Numbered from the stretch's first letter, positions 44,150 through 52,842 are shown. The stretch is 64,000 bases of DNA from Ruegeria atlantica (GCF_013033965.1 NZ_WQFE01000006.1:1-64000); one strand, 5' to 3'. The notes: generated by a model from the sequence alone, not told the origin. Translations and numbers: made by a program.

Positions 44150-44175
44150 AAACACCGACTGGGAGGACGGGGTTC

Positions 44176-44841
44176 ATGTCATTATGGGCAGATATTGGTG
44201 CTATTTTTAGCGCATTGCTCACCCGAGATTCATTCGAGATTCAAATAGCCTTGGAATCTGATGCCGCTTGGGTTGTCGGCACTATTGTTGCCGCCATTGG
44301 GGGCCTTCTCGTGATGCTAATCTATCGCAAGGTACCCTTTGTCGAACGCCAACTCGAGCGTTCTGTCATGGTCTATTCCTACCTCGCCATTGCGCTGATC
44401 ATATTCTGGGGTGTGATTGACAGATTTGTCTTTAATGATCAGGAGCCATGGTCCACGACCATTCCACCGCTTCTGTTCATGGTAATGGCCTGGTTTGGCG
44501 CGTCCTATAACGTTCGCCTGCGCACACATCTAAGTTTCAGCGAGTTTCGCACCGCGATGCCGCGCGGCGGCCAGCTGGCCTGCCTCTTCCTGGATGCCAT
44601 ACTATGGTTCATTTTCGCGGTCATCGTGATCGTGACTACTACGCGTCTGGTCGCTCTGTCCGCCTCGAACTTTCAGATCGTGCTTGGGACAGACAACATC
44701 ATGCAATGGTGGTTTTTGCTGGCAGCGCCTGTCTCGTTCTTTTTGATGGTCGGTCGGGTGTTTCAGAACCTTGCTGACGATTTGCACAATTGGAAAACCG
44801 GAGAGCCGCTGATCAAGCAGGCCGTGATAGGGGCAGACTGA
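44176..44841 (+). CDS. dctQ: TRAP transporter small permease
   Basis: Membrane protein of 221 aa with four core helices (about 35-55, 68-88, 130-155, 170-190), the DctQ component of the TRAP permease. GGGAGGACGGGGTTC precedes the ATG. The stop overlaps the DctM start by 1 nt. Slightly longer than the usual 160-180 aa because of an N-terminal cytoplasmic extension. Confidence 0.88.
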   Translation: MSLWADIGAIFSALLTRDSFEIQIALESDAAWVVGTIVAAIGGLLVMLIYRKVPFVERQLERSVMVYSYLAIALIIFWGVIDRFVFNDQEPWSTTIPPLLFMVMAWFGASYNVRLRTHLSFSEFRTAMPRGGQLACLFLDAILWFIFAVIVIVTTTRLVALSASNFQIVLGTDNIMQWWFLLAAPVSFFLMVGRVFQNLADDLHNWKTGEPLIKQAVIGAD

Positions 44842-46199
44842 TGACAGACGGAACTTTGGTTACACTTATTTCGCTGGGCGTGACGTTTCTGTTCATGTTG
44901 GGCGTCCCGGTGCTGCTGGTCATCGGATACTGGGTGATTGGATGCTCATTCGTTCTGGGACTGACCCTCGACAACATGGGTGCCGAGCTGCTGAATGTGT
45001 TCAACAAGGGTTTTGCCTTGCTGGCGATGCCTTTGTTCATCCTGACCGGTGACCTGATCAACAAATCGGGGATTGCCAGACGGCTGAGTGATTTTGCCTA
45101 TTCCTGTTTGGGCTGGATACGCGGCGGGCTGGCTATGGCGTCGCTTGGCGCGTGCGGTCTGTTTGCTGCGATTTCAGGGTCAAACTCGGCCACGACCGCG
45201 ACCATCGGCTCAATGCTGCATCCCGAAATGGTCAAAGGCGGCTATGACGAACGCTTCAGCGCGGCCACCGCGGCGGCGGGTGGTACGGTCGGGATCATTA
45301 TCCCCCCATCAATCATCTTCATCGTCTACGGGTTCCTGATGAACCTTCCCATTTCTGAGTTGTTTGTCGCCGGTATCCTGCCGGGCGCACTGATGGTCTT
45401 CGGCATGCAGTTTGCATGCTGGATCATTTGCCGGATCAACGGTTGGGGCCATCTGATCCCGCTGCAACTGAACCGGATCCTAAAAACCGCCTTTGGCGCC
45501 TGGCTCGGCTTTTTTGCCATCGGTCTCGTTCTTTGGGGCATCTACACAGGCAAATTCTCCCCGACCGAAGCGGCAGGGGTTACCGTTGGTTTCTGTGTCA
45601 TAGCTGGCCTGGTCAGCTATCCGATCAACCGCATCATGGGCGCGCGGGATGACATTTCTCCGACTGACAAGAGCTTCGCCGAAATGTTGGTTGTTGAAGG
45701 GTTCACAATCCCCGAGATACCTTCAATCGTTATCCGTTCAGCGCAGATAACGGGTATTCTCGCACCGCTAATCGCAATTTCGGTAGTTATGCAGCAAATT
45801 CTGTCGTTGCTTGGCGCACAACAAACGATCGGTGATTTCGTGACCTCGATGGGTGGTTATTACGCGGTTCTGTTCACATCGATGGTCATCGTCTTTTTCT
45901 CAGGCATGGTGCTGGAAAGCCTGCCGGTAACCATCATCCTCGCACCAATCCTTGCACCGATTGCGGCATCAGTTGGTGTCGATCCGATCCATTTCTCGGT
46001 GATCTTCCTGGTTGGCGCATCGATTGGCTTCATCACACCGCCTTATGGATTGAACCTCTATGTGGCATCAGGGGTGACAGGCGTGCCGTACTTCCGGCTG
46101 TTACGCTACACGGTGCCTTATCTTGTGGCTCTGCTGTCTGTTTGGATTTTGGTATCCCTGGTTCCTGATCTGGCCTTGATCCTGCTGCCAAACAACTAG
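44841..46199 (+). CDS. dctM: TRAP transporter large permease
   Basis: Ion-coupled transport subunit of 452 aa with about 12 helices. Typical DctM features are GSNSATTATIGSMLHPEMVKGGYDERFSAATAAAGG and the second inverted repeat ending VGASIGFITPPYGLNLYVASGV. I used the ATG at 44841, overlapping the DctQ stop, rather than a longer frame starting inside dctQ. The IclR gene follows after 11 nt, so regulator and transporter share an operon. Confidence 0.92.
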   Translation: MTDGTLVTLISLGVTFLFMLGVPVLLVIGYWVIGCSFVLGLTLDNMGAELLNVFNKGFALLAMPLFILTGDLINKSGIARRLSDFAYSCLGWIRGGLAMASLGACGLFAAISGSNSATTATIGSMLHPEMVKGGYDERFSAATAAAGGTVGIIIPPSIIFIVYGFLMNLPISELFVAGILPGALMVFGMQFACWIICRINGWGHLIPLQLNRILKTAFGAWLGFFAIGLVLWGIYTGKFSPTEAAGVTVGFCVIAGLVSYPINRIMGARDDISPTDKSFAEMLVVEGFTIPEIPSIVIRSAQITGILAPLIAISVVMQQILSLLGAQQTIGDFVTSMGGYYAVLFTSMVIVFFSGMVLESLPVTIILAPILAPIAASVGVDPIHFSVIFLVGASIGFITPPYGLNLYVASGVTGVPYFRLLRYTVPYLVALLSVWILVSLVPDLALILLPNN

Positions 46200-46210
46200 A
46201 GTGTGGCGGG

Positions 46211-46990
46211 ATGGTAAACGCAGATGCACGAGAGAAAGAATCCCAAATCCCGACGAATCTGCGTTTGCTGATTATCCTTGAAGAGGTTGCCAAGCGCGGG
46301 GTTGCAGTCAAACCGTCAGACCTGATTGAATCCTTGGGTCTGGCGAAACCAACAATCCACCGTTTGCTTCAAACGGCCGAAGCTGAAGGCTTTTTGCAAC
46401 GCGACTTGGATGGCAGGTCTTATGGACCCGGTCCGCGATTGCGCGAGCTATCAGTAAACACGGTTTCATCGGAACACTTACGCACCGCTCGCCTTGCGAT
46501 TTTGCGCGGGGTTGCGGACGAAATCGGTGAAACCTGCAACCTTGCGATCCCTGACCGCGAAGGCATGATCTATCTGGACCGGGTAGAAACAAAATGGCCC
46601 TTGCGCATTCAATTGCCGATCGGGACACAGGTTCCGTTCCATTGTACGGCAAGCGGTAAAATGTATCTTTCGACACTGCGCCGAAACACACTGGACGGGT
46701 TCCTATCGGCGCGCGCGCTGAAGTCAAATACTGAAAGAACGATTACGGATTCTGGCGCTTTACGTGCCGAAATTATTCAGATCGGGCAAAGAGGGTATTC
46801 AACAGACGACGAAGAATTCATGCCGGGAATGGCTGCCGTTGCCGTACCGGTTCTGGATGAACGCCAAAGGCTTGTGGCAACTCTGTCTGTCCACGCACCA
46901 ACCCAGCGCCATGATTTGAAAAGTTTAATCCAGTTTTTGAGCGTATTGCAGGTCGGAGCAAAAAAACTCTCAGGGTTGCTCAGCTCGTAG
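46211..46990 (+). CDS. IclR-family transcriptional regulator
   Basis: Regulator of 259 aa with an N-terminal winged helix (about 18-85; VKPSDLIESLGLAKPTIHRLLQTAEAEGFL) and the C-terminal IclR effector domain (about 90-255; ETCNLAIPDREGMIYLDRVE, PFHCTASGKMYLS, VPVLDERQRLVATLSVHAP). It most likely controls the TRAP and GMC genes in response to the transported compound. The inverted repeat at 42829-42847 is a candidate site. No strong ribosome site precedes the ATG, consistent with coupling to dctM. Confidence 0.9.
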   Translation: MVNADAREKESQIPTNLRLLIILEEVAKRGVAVKPSDLIESLGLAKPTIHRLLQTAEAEGFLQRDLDGRSYGPGPRLRELSVNTVSSEHLRTARLAILRGVADEIGETCNLAIPDREGMIYLDRVETKWPLRIQLPIGTQVPFHCTASGKMYLSTLRRNTLDGFLSARALKSNTERTITDSGALRAEIIQIGQRGYSTDDEEFMPGMAAVAVPVLDERQRLVATLSVHAPTQRHDLKSLIQFLSVLQVGAKKLSGLLSS

Positions 46991-47112
46991 ATCAGTCGGA
47001 ACTCTGTGTTAGTCATTGGATCATCAGCGGCAGATTTAAGTTGTCTGAAAATTTTTGAGTCGGCTGCGTAGCTGGGTGAAATTCAGAACCACTACGATCC
47101 AATGCGGTCTCT

Positions 47113-47565
47113 CTAATCGTCCAATTCTTTCGGGTATTCCCTCAGAACAACCAAACTTTCAAACCCGGTCATCGGTGGGTCAAACAGGTGTTTCTCGGTG
47201 AAGGCGGCATAGTCTTCCATCGAGGCACAGTTGACGATGATCGCCAAATCTGCGTCCCCAGTAACATAAAACAGTCGTTCTACCTCTGTCAGGCGCCGAA
47301 GCTTTTGTTTCAAGATATCGATGCGCTGGGGATTGTCGCGCGCAATGTGCAATAGAACGATCACGCGCGTGGACGCACCTTGGAACCGGGCGGAAACGAC
47401 TGCCACCTCACGCTCGATCGCACCAATTTTTCGCAACCGCTGGACCCGCCGCAAACAGGCTGCCGCGGACAATCCAATTTTCTCAGACAAATCACGGCCA
47501 GTTTGGCGACTGTCTAACTGCAGTTGCTCCAGCAACCGACGATCAAATGAGTCGAGATCTTCCAT
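47113..47565 (-). CDS. Lrp/AsnC-family regulator
   Basis: Amino-acid-responsive regulator of 150 aa: N-terminal helix-turn-helix (LDSFDRRLLEQLQLDSRQTGRDLSEKIGLSAAACLRRVQRL) and a C-terminal RAM/ligand domain (ALVVLHIARDNP-like strands, VTGDADLAIIVNCASMEDYAAFTEKHL). Stands alone; divergent from a DUF1127 gene with a 156-bp gap. GGAGGGTAC upstream supports the start. Target genes are unknown. Confidence 0.9.
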   Translation of the reverse strand: MEDLDSFDRRLLEQLQLDSRQTGRDLSEKIGLSAAACLRRVQRLRKIGAIEREVAVVSARFQGASTRVIVLLHIARDNPQRIDILKQKLRRLTEVERLFYVTGDADLAIIVNCASMEDYAAFTEKHLFDPPMTGFESLVVLREYPKELDD

Positions 47566-47721
47566 CGTACCCTCCGGGAATCAATCTAACCTCACTAAGC
47601 GCGATATTTTCGCACAGTTGCTGCAAGAACGCGAAGCACACGCAAGTTGACCGGATTCTTTGCGAATAGTTCGAAGGCGGGCAATTTACTTTCTTGGGCA
47701 TCGTCAACTGTGGAGTTTGCA

Positions 47722-47967
47722 ATGCTCAACTCGATGCAAAACCCCCGAAGAAGCCGAATTTGGCGCCTGATGAATAGGGTAACTCTGCGCCACCTACAGT
47801 ACAAAGATGCCCGACATCTTCGAGCGCTGCCTGACTATTTGCTGGCGGATGTCGGACTGACGCGTCCGGAAATCGACTTGGCTCTTCGCGGGCACCTGGG
47901 TTTGCACCCGCCGCGCCTGCAAACACACCGGGTTACTTATCCGCAAGTCTCAATCACCCACATTTAG
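47722..47967 (+). CDS. DUF1127 domain small protein
   Basis: Small basic protein of 81 aa with a C-terminal DUF1127 motif (LRALPDYLLADVGLTRPEIDLALRG, residues about 41-62). In alphaproteobacteria DUF1127 proteins bind RNA and affect phosphate, stress or growth responses. Start at 47722 is supported by GGAG 6 nt upstream; a longer frame to 47647 is not. It is followed after 16 nt by the binding-protein gene on the same strand. Confidence 0.8.
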   Translation: MLNSMQNPRRSRIWRLMNRVTLRHLQYKDARHLRALPDYLLADVGLTRPEIDLALRGHLGLHPPRLQTHRVTYPQVSITHI

Positions 47968-47983
47968 ATTACGGAGACACACA

Positions 47984-49174
47984 ATGTTCAGACTAACATC
48001 AACGACCGCATTGCTTGCATTCAGCGCAAGTATGGTTGCGGCGTCCGAGAAACCGGTTCGGATTGGATTGCTGTTTGGTTTCACCGGGCCAATCGAGTCC
48101 ATGGCACCTGAAATCGCTGCATCCGCTGAACTGGCGTTGGAAAAGGCGAACAAGACAGGGTTGTTTCTGGACGGACGCCAAATTGAAACTATTCGCGCGG
48201 ACAGCACCTGTGTGGATGCACCTCGCGCGGTTGCCGCAGCGGAGCGACTGGTAACAGCAGACCAGATTGATGCTCTGATCGGTGCTGACTGTTCAGGGGT
48301 CGCGGGTGCGGTGGCAAGTGGTGTCACCGTTCCAAATGGTATCCTGTCGATCTCACCTACAGCCACGTCGCCCAACCTCACAAGCTTTAGAGACAATGGA
48401 TTATTTTTTCGCACAGCCCCGTCTGACACACGACAGGGGGAAGTACTTGCCGATGTTCTTATTGCCAATGGAATTCGATCGCTAGCGGTAACCTATACTG
48501 CGAATGACTATGGCAAGGGCCTGGCGGTTTCGTTTTCCGAGGCTTTTTCCAAGAAAGGCGGTGAGGTACTGGTGGAAGTCCCGCATGTCGACGGAACCGG
48601 AGACTATTCTGCCGAAGTTGCAACGCTTGCAGCTAGTGGAGCCGAAATTCTGCTTGTGGCGGGGTATGCGGATCAGGGCGGGCAGGCGATCGTGCGCTCG
48701 GCACTTGATCTAGGTGCATTTGATCGTTTCGTCTTTCCTGATGGGATGGTGGCGGCCTCACTGGTTGCCACGTTCGGCGATGCTTTGGTTGGCTCGATCG
48801 GAACGTTGCCCGGATCCGAAACCGAAGATGCCGTGGCATTTGATGCCATGCTGCTCGAAAACGGGATTCCGGGGCAAGCTCCGTATCGCGCCGAGGCCTA
48901 CGATGCGGCTGCGCTCTTGGCGTTTGCCTTCCAGGCAGCGCATCATTCTGAAGGTACCTCTCTTTCAAGTGCATTGATGCGTGTGGCGAACGCACCAGGA
49001 GTAGAAATTGGTCACAGCGAAATCGAGACAGGTCTGAAGATTTTGGCAGAAGGCGGCGAAATAGACTACGTCGGGGCGAGTTCAGTGGAGTTTACTCCAG
49101 ATGGTGACGCAACCGGAACTTATCGAGAAGTTGTCTTTACAGAAGATGGGTTCAAAACCGTTGCAATACGCTGA
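47984..49174 (+). CDS. Orphan branched-chain-amino-acid-type ABC substrate-binding protein
   Basis: Periplasmic type I binding protein of 396 aa, LivJ/AmiC-like. A Sec signal (residues 1-20, ending MVAAS) precedes the two-lobed domain (VRIGLLFGFTGPIESMAPEIAASAELAL, ALIGADCSGVAGAVASGV, YTANDYGKGLAVSF). GGAG 7 nt upstream supports the start. No permease or ATPase gene follows, unusual for LivJ proteins, so it may serve a transporter encoded elsewhere or act as a sensor. A GNAT gene overlaps its end by 29 nt. Confidence 0.85.
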   Translation: MFRLTSTTALLAFSASMVAASEKPVRIGLLFGFTGPIESMAPEIAASAELALEKANKTGLFLDGRQIETIRADSTCVDAPRAVAAAERLVTADQIDALIGADCSGVAGAVASGVTVPNGILSISPTATSPNLTSFRDNGLFFRTAPSDTRQGEVLADVLIANGIRSLAVTYTANDYGKGLAVSFSEAFSKKGGEVLVEVPHVDGTGDYSAEVATLAASGAEILLVAGYADQGGQAIVRSALDLGAFDRFVFPDGMVAASLVATFGDALVGSIGTLPGSETEDAVAFDAMLLENGIPGQAPYRAEAYDAAALLAFAFQAAHHSEGTSLSSALMRVANAPGVEIGHSEIETGLKILAEGGEIDYVGASSVEFTPDGDATGTYREVVFTEDGFKTVAIR

Positions 49175-49730
49175 TTCAAGCGATCTGCGGGTTGGTTTGG
49201 TTGTGCCTACAATACGCCCGGCGACAGAAGCAGATTTGCCAGTGCTAGACAAGCTCGCGACTTCAGCCACACGCGATCTCCTGGGACCGTTTCTAAGTGC
49301 TGAGCAGAGAGCAAGCTCTTTAGATTTTACGCCGTTCGACCCTTGGCTTGTTACCGACGGTACGTATTTTGTGGCTGAATTGGGCGGCGTTGTCCGAGCA
49401 TCAGGTGGATGGAGCAGACGCGCGGCAATGATCCATCAGCCGGCTGACCGAACCATCTGTCCCGATCCGTTGGGACCCGCGCGAATTCGCGCCATGTATA
49501 CTGATCCTGTCTACGCGCGACTGGGTTTAGGCCGCGCAATTCTGGCTGTTTGCGAAGCTTCTGCGCGGCTTTCGGGTCACAGTGAACTGGAACTGCTCGC
49601 AACGCCAATTGGCAAACTTCTCTACGTTTCATGTGGATTTGAGACAGTTGAAAGCGTTGAAATTCAATCCAAAGACAATGTGCGTTTTGAAGTTTTTAGA
49701 ATGCAAAAACGTTTATTGGCGGTAACCTGA
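49146..49730 (+). CDS. GNAT-family N-acetyltransferase
   Basis: Acetyltransferase of 194 aa. The acetyl-CoA fold is visible: IRPATEADLPVLDKLA, TYFVAELGGVVRASGGWSRR, then the pyrophosphate loop DPVYARLGLGRAIL and the C-terminal ATPIGKLLYVSCGFE typical of GNATs with a Y/F-x-x-x-GF motif. The start at 49146 overlaps the binding-protein gene by 29 nt and is uncertain; an earlier ATG at 49101 would overlap further. The substrate is unknown. Confidence 0.8.
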   Translation: MGSKPLQYADSSDLRVGLVVPTIRPATEADLPVLDKLATSATRDLLGPFLSAEQRASSLDFTPFDPWLVTDGTYFVAELGGVVRASGGWSRRAAMIHQPADRTICPDPLGPARIRAMYTDPVYARLGLGRAILAVCEASARLSGHSELELLATPIGKLLYVSCGFETVESVEIQSKDNVRFEVFRMQKRLLAVT

Positions 49731-49812
49731 TTTCAAGCCGTCCATTATGCGTTGTGAGAAATGGCTTTCACGACCGGGCAGCGGTAGGATACTGCACCTT
49801 TTACGGAGGTGG

Positions 49813-50262
49813 TCACACCACAATCTGATGAACTCCCGAAGGCCTGGCCTCTGTCTCACGGGGATGAATGTCAGCGAAAATTTCAATGATGTTGTTCTCC
49901 GGATCCCGAAAGAACAATGTCCTGTGCGTCCAGTCCTGGTTTGTTGGCGGCTCTATGACGTCTATCCCATATTCGACAAGTTTTTCATGGGCGAGGTCGA
50001 CATCACCGGGCGGCACGCGAAAGCTGATCTGGATCGACGCAGATGAGGACGGGACACTTGGTCCATCGTAAACGCGCCCACGTTTGCGGAGACCGAGAAA
50101 CAGGACTCCAACCCGAAAAAAGATCATCCGTTCTGGAACGTATTCTTCGATTTGGAACTCGAACAACCGTTCGTAGAAGGCTTTCATTTTCGCGAGGTCG
50201 TCGCAAAGAAGGATTACATAGTCCAAGCTGCGGATGGCTTTGAAGTCGCTGTATTTATTCAT
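49813..50262 (-). CDS. VOC-family (glyoxalase-fold) protein
   Basis: Metalloenzyme-fold protein of 149 aa with paired beta-alpha-beta-beta-beta units: SLDYVILLCDDLAKMKAFYERLFEF and the C-terminal TLFFRDPENNIIEIFADI carrying a conserved Glu ligand. Family members are dioxygenases, lyases or resistance proteins. It follows the RidA gene after 12 nt, so the two are co-transcribed and may handle a related reactive metabolite. The reaction is unknown. Confidence 0.85.
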   Translation of the reverse strand: MNKYSDFKAIRSLDYVILLCDDLAKMKAFYERLFEFQIEEYVPERMIFFRVGVLFLGLRKRGRVYDGPSVPSSSASIQISFRVPPGDVDLAHEKLVEYGIDVIEPPTNQDWTHRTLFFRDPENNIIEIFADIHPRETEARPSGVHQIVV

Positions 50263-50274
50263 GTTTTGACAACC

Positions 50275-50697
50275 TCAGTACTTCGGTTCGTGAAAACGAT
50301 CGTCGGGGATTACGGCAATTGGTGCGATTTCCACCAGAAGGTCTGGTGTTATTAGACCCGCGGCCTGGATGAGAATGCTAACCGGTCCACTCTCTAACTG
50401 CAGACGCTCGGCTCTGACCTTCTGGATCGCCGGCATGTCTGCTTGATTGAGATAGAAAACGGTCAGTGAGACGATATCCTCCATTCGCCCGCCGACAGCT
50501 TTGAGAATGTTTTCAACATTGTCGAAGCATTGCTGCGCCTGAGCTTCACAATTGCCCTTGCCAATGATGTTGGCGTTTTTGTCCCACGCCACCTGTCCGG
50601 TCATGTGAAGCACGTGGCCCTTCGGTTCGATCACGCCGTGGTGGAAGGGACGGCCAAGCTGTGGCCACCCCGTCGGGGGATTGTATCTTATCATCAT
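50275..50697 (-). CDS. RidA-family protein
   Basis: Protein of 140 aa of the RidA/YjgF/Rid family, which hydrolyses reactive enamines and imines to ketoacids and ammonia in the canonical case. Features: HVLHMTGQVAWDKNANIIGKGNCEAQAQQCFDNVENILKAVG, and SILIQAAGLITPDLLVEIAPIAV. The arginine typical of archetypal RidA (QVR..P) is not clear here (VSILIQAAG), so it may be a different Rid subgroup. Start at 50697 (ATGATG) has GAGG 6 nt upstream; a longer frame to 50754 does not. Confidence 0.85.
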   Translation of the reverse strand: MMIRYNPPTGWPQLGRPFHHGVIEPKGHVLHMTGQVAWDKNANIIGKGNCEAQAQQCFDNVENILKAVGGRMEDIVSLTVFYLNQADMPAIQKVRAERLQLESGPVSILIQAAGLITPDLLVEIAPIAVIPDDRFHEPKY

Positions 50698-50837
50698 GGA
50701 TGTCCTCATCTTGTCGATTAAGAAGAGTTGAACGAATATCCCCGTGTTACTCAAACGATAGAAATTGAGCGCGAGACTTAGAATATCTCGGCCTTCCGCG
50801 CAGATCGTCCGTGCTAATACGCGCCTGAGGAGACACC

Positions 50838-51410
50838 ATGACCTATCGATTTCCGTCCCTTAACGGCCTTAAAGCATTTGAGGCAGCTGCAAGGCATCTG
50901 AGTTTCAAAGCGGCAGCAGCTGAGCTTGGCGTAACGGCCGGTGCTGTTAGCCAGCAGGTCAAGCGCTTGGAGATGTCTCTCGGCATCTCGCTCTTCCGGC
51001 GTCTTCCCCAAGGGTTATTGTTGACACAAGAGGGCGCGACCTACCTCCCAGATATCTCGCGTGCTTTCGATATTCTCACAGACGCGACCGAAGCGGTTGC
51101 GCCTGCTCTCAACGGTCGCAAGCTTAGTATCGGTCTCGACCCGCGCATCATTGACCGGCTTCCTAAACGGTGGCCCCGTCATTCGAATGAGCTGGAGCCT
51201 TATGTTCGCGAGACACGGGCAACTGACAATGTCGAGCTGATCTGGAACAATGAACTTGATGCTTTGCTCTTGGCCGAGCGAACCAGACACGCCGGTCTCG
51301 TCGAACAAGCTGTCTTTCCAAATGCTAAGAAAGCGCCAATCTTTTTTGTCACTCGGCCAGGTTTGGCTGAATGCCGTCAATCGCGCGCTATCGTTGAAGC
51401 TTTGAAGTAA
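50838..51410 (+). CDS. Shortened LysR-family regulator lacking most of the effector domain
   Basis: Only 190 aa, against about 300 for LysR proteins. The helix-turn-helix is complete (residues 1-62; LNGLKAFEAAARHLSFKAAAAELGVTAGAVSQQVKRLE) with the GcvA-like linker. The effector region begins (GRKLSIGLDP; ELDALLLAERTRHAGLVEQAVFP) and then jumps to the usual C-terminal end (FFVTRPGLAECRQSRAIVEALK). About 100 residues, mainly the second subdomain, are missing without loss of frame. It may be a dominant-negative or ligand-blind regulator, or a decaying gene. GAGGAG precedes the start. It is divergent from the RidA-VOC pair. Confidence 0.7.
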   Translation: MTYRFPSLNGLKAFEAAARHLSFKAAAAELGVTAGAVSQQVKRLEMSLGISLFRRLPQGLLLTQEGATYLPDISRAFDILTDATEAVAPALNGRKLSIGLDPRIIDRLPKRWPRHSNELEPYVRETRATDNVELIWNNELDALLLAERTRHAGLVEQAVFPNAKKAPIFFVTRPGLAECRQSRAIVEALK

Positions 51411-51483
51411 TAGGACCTGAGTTCATTGCAATTGGGCTAGTCAATGTTTGGAAACTACATAGTTGCAAAAGTTTGCAATGCAG

Positions 51484-51503
51484 GCTGCAAATGCAGCATT
51501 TTT
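51484..51503 (+). terminator. Hairpin with T-run after the shortened LysR gene
   Basis: GCTGCA-aa-TGCAGC (effectively a 5-bp stem with a 4-nt loop) followed by ATTTTT, 73 nt after the LysR stop in a convergent gap. Short stem but correctly placed. Confidence 0.45.
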
Positions 51504-51535
51504 GGGCTTAGCAAATTGACCGAAATGCGCCGGCA

Positions 51536-52234
51536 TCATTCCTGACCAAAAAGCCTTTCCCGTGTGTCTTCCTTTATTTCACCGTCCGTCATGCGTGCAA
51601 ATGCTTGCCGCCAGCCGAGGGCGAGATCAGCCAGTTGTGACAGGGCTTTGGCATCTTCGCGGGAAACCCTGCGTGTTAGTCGGGCACGGGTTACACGCAG
51701 GACACTCCAGTTTGTATTGCGTCTTTCAATAAGTGTTATCCGGTCGCCTGCTTCAGCCTCGCCAGGCTCCAGCACGCGGTAGTACCATCCGGTGCGGCCC
51801 GTTTTCTGAAATAAGTATGGCATCCTTTCATTTCCGGTGTGCATTCCCAACTTCCAGCAGGGCTGGCGACCTTGGCTGATTTGAACGGTTGCTGTGCCCA
51901 GCCTCAGGATATCGCCGATGCAGAGATTTTCTTCGGTCAAACCTGTAGTTGCGATGTTTTCGCCAAACGCAGAGGGTTTCGTTCCTGTGGCCATGTGCCC
52001 CTCGCTCTGCCAGTCTGCGTAGTGATCGAGAGCATAGTGGTGAATGGCCTTTTCCTTGCCGCCATGAACGGTCAGGTCCGCCTGAGCATCCTTTGAAAAA
52101 CCGGTCAACGTAATGGCCTGGCGGCCGGACACCCGGTCTTTCTGAATGGCAGAAGGCGGTTTCCCCTGCCAGCGGTCCTGAACGTTGCCCAGGAAAATAC
52201 CGCTGATTTCTGCTGATAGTTCAGGAAGGGTCAT
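51536..52234 (-). CDS. MOSC-domain protein, YiiM-like
   Basis: Protein of 232 aa: MOSC domain (about 30-165, with VHGGKEKAIHHYALDHYADW, AFGENIATTGLTEENLCIGDIL and the conserved Cys in SQGRQPCWKLG) followed by a C-terminal 3-alpha domain (about 175-220). YiiM-type proteins reduce N-hydroxylated compounds using the molybdenum cofactor, with the Cys likely coordinating the metal. Its ATG lies directly after the MarR stop, so regulator and enzyme form an operon, divergent from a secreted protein/redoxin pair. Confidence 0.87.
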   Translation of the reverse strand: MTLPELSAEISGIFLGNVQDRWQGKPPSAIQKDRVSGRQAITLTGFSKDAQADLTVHGGKEKAIHHYALDHYADWQSEGHMATGTKPSAFGENIATTGLTEENLCIGDILRLGTATVQISQGRQPCWKLGMHTGNERMPYLFQKTGRTGWYYRVLEPGEAEAGDRITLIERRNTNWSVLRVTRARLTRRVSREDAKALSQLADLALGWRQAFARMTDGEIKEDTRERLFGQE

Positions 52235-52777
52235 TCAGGCCTCTTTGTGTTCGATACAGATTTTGTCTTTTTCACCTGCTTCCAGGCCGAGTCCTAGCAG
52301 GGTACAAAAGCCGTTTTCATTACTGGCGTCATGGTAGGCGCAGGTCTTACACTTCCCGAACGACTGGCCGCCGTTTGCTGCCAGAGCCAGCCTCAAACTC
52401 TGAACTAAGCCGCTCTCGAGCGCCGCCCGAACGCCAACGGGCAGGTTGCCAATGGCATCTGCAATCGGATTGGACCCTGTCACAGCGGATACGCCTGCCT
52501 CGGTCAGCTCATAGGAAATTGACCGCTGATCGGATTTTTTCCGGTGTTCTATGGCGTAGCCCTTTCGCACCAGCGCCTTCAGCGTCTGGGACATCGTTCC
52601 ACGCGTTGTTCCCAGGTACTCGGCAACATGTGACGGCGAGCGGGAAAACTGATTTGCCTCAGACAGATACTCCAGCGCTGCCCTTTGGGTCGGGTTCAGG
52701 TCGCCGGTCCAGCCGGAAGCGGAATCTATCCGGGCAAGGCGGTTGATGAGGATGCGGATGCCGTGGTCGTTTTTCAT
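52235..52777 (-). CDS. MarR-family regulator with C-terminal four-cysteine motif
   Basis: Regulator of 180 aa. The winged helix spans about 28-95 (LNPTQRAALEYLSEANQFSRSPSHVAEYLGTTRGTMSQTLKALVRKGY). After a helical region the last 40 residues carry Cys143-x2-Cys146-x11-Cys158-x15-Cys174, a spacing that could hold an iron-sulfur cluster or zinc, or act as a thiol switch. This tail is unusual for MarR proteins and may make DNA binding redox- or metal-dependent. Two TAGCGA-based palindromes, 42 bp apart, lie between it and the divergent operon, indicating autoregulation and control of both sides. It is followed immediately by the MOSC gene. Confidence 0.85.
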   Translation of the reverse strand: MKNDHGIRILINRLARIDSASGWTGDLNPTQRAALEYLSEANQFSRSPSHVAEYLGTTRGTMSQTLKALVRKGYAIEHRKKSDQRSISYELTEAGVSAVTGSNPIADAIGNLPVGVRAALESGLVQSLRLALAANGGQSFGKCKTCAYHDASNENGFCTLLGLGLEAGEKDKICIEHKEA

Positions 52778-52787
52778 ATGTCAAAAG

Positions 52788-52800
52788 TAGCGAGTCGAAA
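52788..52800. promoter_or_regulatory. Candidate MarR operator, site 1 (imperfect)
   Basis: TAGCGA-G-TCGAAA, matching site 2 at 10 of 13 positions of the full palindrome core, 11-23 bp upstream of the marR start. Its centre is 42 bp, four helical turns, from site 2. Confidence 0.55.
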
Positions 52801-52829
52801 TTAAAGTTGCAATATATTCTTCCAAGTGA

Positions 52830-52842
52830 TAGCGAGTCGCTA
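52830..52842. promoter_or_regulatory. Candidate MarR operator, site 2 (perfect palindrome)
   Basis: Perfect 13-bp palindrome TAGCGA-G-TCGCTA, 22-34 bp upstream of the secreted-protein start in the 86-bp divergent promoter region. Confidence 0.6.
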
